Assembly: GCA_963920635.1 (NCBI GenBank)
Contig: OY987306.1
Location: 11,922,001-11,986,000, forward strand
Direction of reading: 5' to 3'
DNA length: 64,000 nt
Source of the DNA: Pseudeuparius sepicola
Taxonomy: Eukaryota; Arthropoda; Insecta; Coleoptera; Anthribidae
Positions 45,301 through 54,300 of the stretch are shown here, piece after piece. Each line of letters starts with the position of its first letter. Position 1 is the stretch's first letter. The position numbers and the translations under genes are program-made. The notes beneath the pieces were generated by a model that saw only the letters and a list, made by a program, of their open reading frames with translations, was not told the origin of the DNA and searched no databases.

Positions 45301-48300
45301 GAATCTTATATTTTTCAAGTAATTAAAGTGTACATTTCAATAAATAACGCAATATTTTAAACAATGATTAAATTATTATTTTTTTTCGAAATCTATTTTT
45401 TTAGTTTTTTTGCGTTTTCTGAGAAAATTTTTCATAGTAACGTATATTTTTTTACACAATCAGCGAGTAAACTTTTTAACAAAAAAAAGCGCACCGACTT
45501 TTTTAAAAAAGCAGCTTTTTGACGTGGCTATTTTCGATTAAAAATGAGGTTACTTTCTCGGTTTAAAATGAAAATAAGGGGAAAAATAAATATGTTGATT
45601 CGAAAAAATTACAGCGTATTTGGGACGTAAGACGGTAAATTTCCAACAAATTTCGGGATTTTTTTTTGTGAGAGATAAAAATTAAAAACCAAAAAATCGG
45701 TTATTTAGATTTTCCACGGATATTTGGAGGTTATGTGAAAAAAGTGTAAATACAAAAGTTGTAGATCTTTTTATTACCTACAACTTTGTCATCTAACTTT
45801 TTTTCATATGAGTTGTAGTTTAGCCGAAAATCGTGATAAACCGTTTTCCAACCCCTAAAAGTTCACCCCCTTCCAACCCCGTACCTCAAATCCATTTCTT
45901 TGTTGTTTGGGAAAACTACAGGTAAGACTTTACGTTATAGGCCAGGGTAGATAATTTTTGAGACCAAAAAAATCTAGAACAGCTCATAGGAAAAATAACA
46001 GGGAAATAATTTACGGGGATTTGAGGTACGGGCATAGCTTAAGGAATAACTAGCTGCGACACTCTCTTTTTTTTACATGCTTTCTGTGGGAGCATTTTAG
46101 GCGGAGCCAGTTTTGGCGGCGGTGGGGCAGACGGCTGGTTGATTCAACCCGGTTGGACTGCGGACGTGACGAATCGGACAGGGTCGTATTGCAAAATATT
46201 TCAGGTTTAATTTTCAACTCAAAATATTAAGTGAAAAATGAATCATTAGACAAAAAATACTATCTATACGTTGTAACTAAATACGTGTAATGATTATGCG
46301 TGGCTCGTTCAACCAGTCGCTGCACAAGCCTCTCTGCCTTTGCCCATCCTTGGGAGAAAACGTTTAGTCCGGCCCAGATACGCTCCACTCCGGCTTCATT
46401 CCGCCAGACTCTGTTTTGACTCCCGCCGGGGGCTTGAGTGTCGCAGCTACCTATTACTTAAGCTATGGTACGGGGTTGGAAGGGGGTGAACTTTTATTAG
46501 GGTTGGAAAACGGTTTATCACGATTTTCTGCTAAACTACAACTCCTATTAAAAAAAGTTAGATGACAAAGTTGTAGGTAATAAAAAGATCTACAACTTTT
46601 GTATTTACACTTTTTTCACATAACCTCCAAATATCCGTGGAAAATCTAAATAACCGATTTTTTGGTTTTTAATTTTTATCTCACAAAAAAAATCCCGAAA
46701 TTTGTTGGAAATTTACCGTCTTACGTCCCAAATACGCTGTAATTTTTTCGAATCAACATATTTATTTTTGCCCCTTATTTTGATTTTAAACCGAGAAAGT
46801 AACCTCATTTTTAATCGAAAATAGCCACGTCAAAAAGCTGCTTTTTTAAAAAAGTCGGTGCGCTTTTTTTTGTTAAAAAGTTTACTCGCTGATTGTGTAA
46901 AAAAATATACGTTACTATGAAAAATTTTCTCAGAAAACGCAAAAAAACTAAAAAAATAGATTTCGAAAAAAAATAATAATTTAATCATTGTTTAAAATAT
47001 TGCGTTATTTATTGAAATGTACACTTTAATTACTTGAAAAATATAAGATTCCATGTTACATTGATAAACCAAGAAAGTGCAAATCCATGAAACATAGAGC
47101 TTGCAAAAAACATGCGCAAAAAAGTTATGCAGCAAAGATTTGCCTGTACTTCCAGAGGCGCGCCCGCGGCCGACAGGCATCGCGCGCACTACTTTTAATC
47201 GTTTGCCAGACAACTTTTTCCCCATTAGAATTATGCCAGAAATGTTTTTTTAAATTATTTATAGTGTAAATAAACATATAAAACAAGGTTTACCTTTGCT
47301 CGACTCAGACATTTTAGATTCCATTCTGCAGTGTTCGTTGGTTAAACAGAAAGCTTTTGCACCATCGGAATGATGCCAGAAAAGTTTTTTATGGCTATTT
47401 ACGGTCTACATAACCAAATTAAACAAGGTTTGGCTTTGCTCGATTTAGACATTTTTTATTCTTTTCTGCAGTTTTTGAAGCCCTGTAGAGCAACGTTGCA
47501 CCACTAAAAAAGCTAGCCAGAAAAGTAAAATTCGCATTTCCAGGGTACAAATTAAGAAATAAACGGGTTTTCAACTTTGCGCGAATTGTCACAAAAAATC
47601 GGTCGCTGGCTCCCGTACTAATCTGTCCGAGCATCTGTCAATTGTTTCTGTAAAAAATATACCTTCATAAGTCATGGCTAACTCGACTTTCATTAAAAAA
47701 AAAATACAATGACATCTTTCTCATATTTTACAAATAATACGCATAAATATAACTTTTTAATGAAACAAGATATCAAATCTAAATATAAAGAGAAACAGGT
47801 ATGGTCCTGTGAAAAATATATTTGATGACATCATAACCTATATTTCCCAAATTCCTAAAAACTATCTTTTTGACCCAAAAGCAAGCTTGACTGGTGCTAC
47901 AAGAAACCCACAAGTCAAATATTTACTGGCTGTCTTTGTTTGCCTTCAATAACCCTGGGGCGTCGAGTTTGGGACACCCTGTACAGAGCTTGAGTGAAGG
48001 AGTAAAAAGAGTCCCCACGGGTGTCAAATCTCAACACCAGCAATGTGAACTGGTCAAAAGCAATGAAAAGAATATTGTTGTTGGGCCAACCCTGGCGTCT
48101 AGATTCGGCGGACACTATGCATCTTATTATACTTTCACTATATGTACAGCCTTCGCCCAAGAACTCAGACCCAACTATTATTTCTCAAATTTTTGCAGAT
48201 ATACAGTGTGTTCCAAGATAAGTGAAACGAGAGGTGTGAACGACAACAAATCTTTGAGTTGAAATTTGTCCGTTTGAGGTTCTGCGGAGCGGCTGGTTCA

Positions 48301-51300
48301 AGCTTTTGCAGAGCCGGGTGCGGCATGAAAATGAGAGACCCCAACAGTGACGTAGGTATATAGAAATTACTTTCGGGTGGGGGAGAGATAATTTTTGTGT
48401 ATTTTTTAAACAAGTGCATTTAAAATAATTCAGTGAAATGCGCCACAGGCGATTTTTTTTGAAATTTTAAGGATAATTACTTAAAATTAGTCTTACGAAA
48501 TCCCAATATCCTCATATTTACAAGCTGCAGTGAATATTTACAAAACAAATCCGAAATGGTTTCTAAATATATTTGAAAAAAGATGTTTCTACTACGATTT
48601 TATGTAAGTGTGCAAAATTCCAAAAGCCTAGGATGAAGTTGAGATTTTTGATATTTTTATCACATAAAATATTTTTTAAAAAACCAATATTTACTTAACC
48701 GTTAAAAATTAATTTTACATACTTACGAATAAATCTTTCGACGAACAACGCAATCGTAATAACGTAAAATATAAACAAATAGAATATGTTCTGTCTATTT
48801 TCTTCTAAAAATGTCGTAAGACTGTCCCATTTTAGTCTAAGGTAACTTTTCTGAATATCAACTGAAGGCTCAATGTGGAAACTAGTCATTCTAGCTACAT
48901 TAGTTGATGTGTCTAAGAAGTTTTGCTTGGCACCTTTGCAGTCTAAACCAATTGCTACAAAGTCTCCTTTGTATTCTTTCATCATTTCCTTAAAGTCATC
49001 ATACGTTAGAGATTCTTTATGCTGAAGCCCAGCATCTTGAAACATTCCGTCGATTAGCTCAGTTACATGATCATCGGATAAACTAGTAGTTCTGGCTATT
49101 TCTACTAGAGACCTTAACATTTCTGAAAGCTCTTCTTTGTCTATAACTCCATTTCTGTCGTTATCACACATGTCAAAGATTATTCGAAGTTTATCTTCTG
49201 TTTTACCACGCGAAAACAGTACCACTGTGTCCAAAAATTCCTGAAAAGAATTTTAAATACTAACATAGACGTTGAAAAATAAATGAAATTTTGTGTTTAC
49301 CTGGAACGAAATTCTTCCATCTTGATCTTTATCCACAATATTAAACATTTTCTTGACAAACACAGCATCAGTTTTCATTCCCAGCGCGCTGGCAAATTCA
49401 CTTCTTGTGAGTGAAGTTCTCATAACTGTCACAACTTCTCCGTCCACAGTTGCATCAGATCTTCGTCTTCTTTCTCCTGGCCGAAGGCCAAAAGTCAGGG
49501 CATATGCTTCTCTGAAGAAATGTTCTAATTTCCTTTCCCTTCTCTGTTTGGTTTCTGCTTTTGCCAACATCAGCTCACGCACTATCTGTAACAGAGAATG
49601 ACAAATTTGTAAAAATAAAAAATCTTAAGCATTATAGACGGTCATACCTGCGTACAAACTAAGCTCTTCTTATTCGAGGTTAGGAACATTTCGAGCTTTG
49701 TCAAGAACTTCTTCTTAGAACCAACAGAATCCAACTCCAGCACCAAATCATGGTCTCTAGCAACTTGTATTAAAACCAATGGCTTCTTTTTTGCCGTGAC
49801 GTCTAACGATTCTTCCACTGCTACTGATTCTGCATTTTTCAGATTAATACTTCTTAGGTTTTCTCCTTTTCTACCGATCACATTAATAGCTACGTCAGGC
49901 CCAAATTTTATTTTAACCACCCGTTTGTGATTCGCATGTAACCACTCATGTACTATCATAGCATCTACTGGTAGCTTGCATTCAGAGTTTCGCAATTCAT
50001 CTTGTTTAATTTTAAGCCTCCTTCTTCTTCTATTTTGCAGTTTGACAACTCCATACCCTGCGCCAGCACAGAGAATTGGGACACAGCCAAGGAACACACA
50101 AGCGTAAATATAGACTAGTTCATTTCCCTATGGAACATATTTGACATGAGATTTAATTTGACAGGAAAATTAGCTCGTTCGTACCTCAAAATAATCATAT
50201 CCATTTAAAATTGTACAAGGTTCCATTTGTGATATGTTTAACTGCATTGGTTGTGGACAAGGGTCTCCCACAACCCAGAAAAATACGTTCCTTTGTATTG
50301 CATATGGGTCAATATTAGTCGTATTTATTATCACATCCCATAAGGTAATTTTTCTTATCTCCTCTATTTCTTGTTTTGTAAATATGCTAAGAGATTAAAA
50401 ATAAAAGCTGACTGTTGATTTTAAATAGGTAAATACAAGAAAGCTGTAACTTGGCTCTTCCTTTTGCAGAAATTTAAGATATTACCTACGGAATGAAGGA
50501 CTTACCCATTTTCTTCATTTTCGAACCAAAATCTGTCCGAATCTCTAAGACGTGTAAATTGTTCCTTTATAGCAATTGCAAACAGCTCTCCCGGCCTTCC
50601 ATAGCTCTCTAACATTCCTCCAACATACACATCAATGTTGTTTATGTCATTATTGTAAGCAGCTACCAACATTCTAAGAATCTCAGGTTTTTCTTCAAAT
50701 AATTTTCTATTAATATCTTTCCAATTATTGATTTTTGGTAAGCCGTAATGTGACCTAACGGTGTTGTAGTCGGGAAGGCCATTGTCCCTTCCTCTCATAA
50801 TATTGAGAGCCCCTAGGTCTCTTCTTGAGAACTCCATTGGACCAAATAGTTTATCTCTTACATCTGAGCAAAGAACGGAATCTTCCCTTTCTGCTAGTTG
50901 TGAGGTCATTCCCATGATTAATTCTTCAACGGAATTGTTTGTAAGCACTTCCTAAAAACACAATGCATCAGGAACCTTTTTAGATCATTCACATTGTTTC
51001 CCTAGCCTACTTGTCATACATACATTTGAATCCCACCACATCGAACACAATCTTAAAGCCAAATATCCCATTGTCGTTTTTTTGTAGTTGCATCTGGAAT
51101 CCCTTCTGTAAAGCCCAGGGGGTATAAGAGAATGTCCGAATCTGAAAGCAGCACTTTGAAAAACGTGTGTGATTCCTGGATGAACATCTTGTTCATAGCC
51201 ATCATATTTGGGTAAATTTTCACCTACAAATGCAGGTATGTATTCATAGGCGATTATGTTCTGAAAAATGGTAAGATTAGCGAATATCGAATAAAAACCA

Positions 51301-54300
51301 AAGAAATAAATGAAACGACATATGATAAATAGGTATAGTTTCTATTTATTTCTTTCAAGATCTGCATTCGCAATATACTTGCAGCGTTGCCACGACAATA
51401 CGTCTAGCTTTCTGGAAAACATCCTCATCGCTCCAATCTGGATGGTGTTTGTGAATTCTTGCAGCCACCACATTATGCCATCGAAAAAATAAAATACTCA
51501 TTGTTAGAAGAGCTGGGTTTTGGTTTGTTCTAGGGTCTCCCAATACTAAAAAGATTTCAAGAATTAGATCACAAGATTTGATCTCATGTCCATACTTACA
51601 GAACATCCTCTCAGTGCTTAGCATCTTCATCATGTGAGGTACAGGATTATTAAATAAAGGTACTCTAGCGTAATTTCTCACTGGCATTTTTCCAGTGCGA
51701 TCAGTAAGGAACGTGCCATTTTTGAAGGACCTCATGGCATTTACCCAAGGTTCACTGGTACTATAAATAAAACTTCCATCTATCCAACTAGTGACTTGGT
51801 TTTGCTGGAACAATATAACTTGATAAGATTGAAAGATACTGGAAATTTCAAAAATCTCAAAATACAAAGGTTTGAGATTTAGTTGAACACATGAACAAAC
51901 TGTATTATTTGCATGCTACAGAGCGAACTTAAGTTTTAAGAAGTAATTGAGACGGATGAAGAGATGAAAGTCATAATTAAAAAGTTAGAATTGAAGAGTA
52001 CAAGTAGACAATATCTGCATGTTATAATCGGATATATAATATTGAAAACTTTCCAGTTATTTCAAATTGTGTCAAAGTTTACCTATGTAATATTTCCATA
52101 GCTTATACCCTGAACTCCAACATTATCCCCACGATTTCTAAGGCACTTAATTTTAATAGGATAAAAAAACAAAGGGGTTATAAGTTATATTATGAAATTG
52201 TGCAGACTTTTTTGGAAACGCTCAGACAGTGATTTTGTTTAAGTGGGTACTATTCAGCTTCCTCTCCAACTGATATCCTGTGAAAGTGTATTAAATTGAC
52301 GAATCTGAGTTTCTTCCGGATGATCCTGCGTCAGCGAAACTTCGCGTTCCAAGCTTTCATCCTCGATTGCACAGGACATCCTCAGGGCGCGACGATCACA
52401 CTGAGACTGATTGTTCTATGGTATTTATAGGAATCGGAAATGGAGGAAAGAGGCGAAAATGCGGGGAAATGAATGACATGATATTAAGGTGATTGGATTT
52501 GCCGCGTATTTGTAAAAAAAATGCGCGCCAACAACTATGTAAAAATAAACCCTAATCACGGTTTAGATTATTAGGATGTTTAAGGATTTCACTGGATTGA
52601 AGGATTTTTATTTGGATGGGATGGGACGATTTTGATAGGATCTTAGTATCGTTGGTGCCCCGTGTGCAGATAATGTTCGGCAAGTGCAGAATGGCCCGGT
52701 TGATGCAACCATATACAATGCGTCGCTCGTACCGGTGCTGACTTTTTAGACTGCAGGTTTTTCTGCCTTCGATCGACCTCGGTTCGAGGCAGGCACATGC
52801 ATATGTCTTTAAAGAGAAACACCGCTATGGCCAAGAACACTGGACAAATGTGGGTTCACGGTATTACTCCTAAATAGCTTTACCCGCGCGATCACTAATT
52901 GTCCTACACTCACTGCGATTACTACGGTTTTCTAGGGTTTTCCGTAGTACTTGAGCGAATGCTATTCTAGTTCTATCGGGAAAAAAGTCGGCCCTAGCCG
53001 CAAATGGCAACGAAGACAAAATAATAGTAATTGCCCCCCTCCCCCGGCCAAGCATGTGGTTGCTTCTGGGGTACTCCTAGTGTGGAGTATTGTGAGGGTG
53101 AGAATTATTATTATTATTATTTAACAAGCGTTGATACAGTACGTCCCGTTTCTCCAATATACGCTTGCCTACATGAGCATGGCACACGATATACACCACT
53201 CGTACTCAATGGTATAATATCCTTCATCGGTCGGTAATATTGGTATAATTTAGGGAGAGTGAAAAACCTTGTTAGTATGTTATGTCGATTTAGAATTTTA
53301 GAGATGCGATCGGTTATGTTATAGACATAAGAAAGGAAAGCCATAGTGGTCGGCAGGTCATTTACGTGTTTGTTAGTATTATCGTTGTGGTTAGTAAACT
53401 TATTAATAGAGCGCTGGATACTATGATAAGAATAATTGTTGGCAAGTAGAACATTAGTAAGACCATCCTGTTCTCTATCAAGATTATCAGGATCGGAGAG
53501 GGATATTGCTCGATAAACTAAGGAATTAATAACGAATTGTTTTTGGGATGAGTGGTGAAGGGAGAAACCATTAGAGAACCATCGATCCTCCGTGAGATCA
53601 ACACGGATGTTTTTGTGCATGGAGTTAAGGTGATGAAGGAAAACGGGAAGGGTGTCCTCCCTGTGAGGTCAAATTACAAAAGTGTCATTCACATATCTAA
53701 ATCAACATTTTGGTTTTAGAGCTGCAGATTCAAGAGCTTGTTGTTCAAAAGATTCCATAAATATGTTGGCTATTAGACAAGGGAGAACCCATAGCAGCAC
53801 CAGAAGTTTGTTAAAAATATATATCATTAAAAATGAAATATGTGGACTTAAGGCAAAATTCAGTAAGTTCTAGAATATCCGCGGAAATACTATGAGAATC
53901 AAAAAGATCGTTTAGTACTGTTAAAGTATCCGGAATAGAAACGTTTGTAAACAAAGTTTCTACATCAAAACGCACCAGTATATCTGTAACCTAACCTAAC
54001 CTAACCTTTTAATTTTTCCACAAAATGAAACGAATTCTTTATGAAGCTGTCGGCAATTCCTACAAAAGGTTTTAATTGAGTCGCAAGGTTCTGGACAGCT
54101 TGTATGTAAGGGAACTAATAGTACTTGTCATTTTTATGGAATTACATTGTCGACCTTTGTGACGCAGGGATCATCATTCGTGATATCTATTATAGTACTT
54201 ATTTGGCTTTCCATAGCATAAGGCATGAAACTGTCTTAAAGATCTTACCTTACGTTAATTTTGACATAAATGCAGCGCATTTTTTAAGTTATCTATCCGG

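Larger units (their letters stand above)
40686..47983. mobile_element. 7.3-kb nest bounded by inverted TACAGGGTGT ends in a Duox intron
   Basis: TACAGGGTGTTCTAAACTCA...GCCCCAGGG at the left is inverted at the right as GCCCCAGGG-like and GACACCCTGTA (47983). The arms (40686-40850 and 47790-47983) share AAAAAGATAGTTTTTAGG, GGGAAATATAGGTTATGA and GGACCATACCTGTTTCTC. Everything between them is a set of other insertions: an inverted pair, two transposase halves, two MITEs and a 2.9-kb palindrome. The outer pair is probably one small element opened up by later arrivals. Confidence 0.7.
52240..53985 (-). pseudogene. Penelope-like element: RT fragment and GIY-YIG endonuclease
   Basis: On the - strand, broken frames from 53985 give VRFDVETLFTNVSIPDTLT, FCLKSTYFIFND and SGAAMGSPLSNSQHIYGI, which is the Penelope RT palm region. 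The frame 53117-53620 then carries SGVYRVPCSCRQAYIGETGR, the GVY...YIGETGR core of a GIY-YIG nuclease. The nuclease end, GHSALAEHYLHTGH, lies at 52640-52840, beyond a SINE-like insertion. Penelope-like elements prime reverse transcription with this nuclease. Many stops and frameshifts show decay. A hammerhead-like motif follows downstream at 52353-52386. The whole lies antisense to nothing but within Duox intron, same strand as Duox. Confidence 0.85.
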
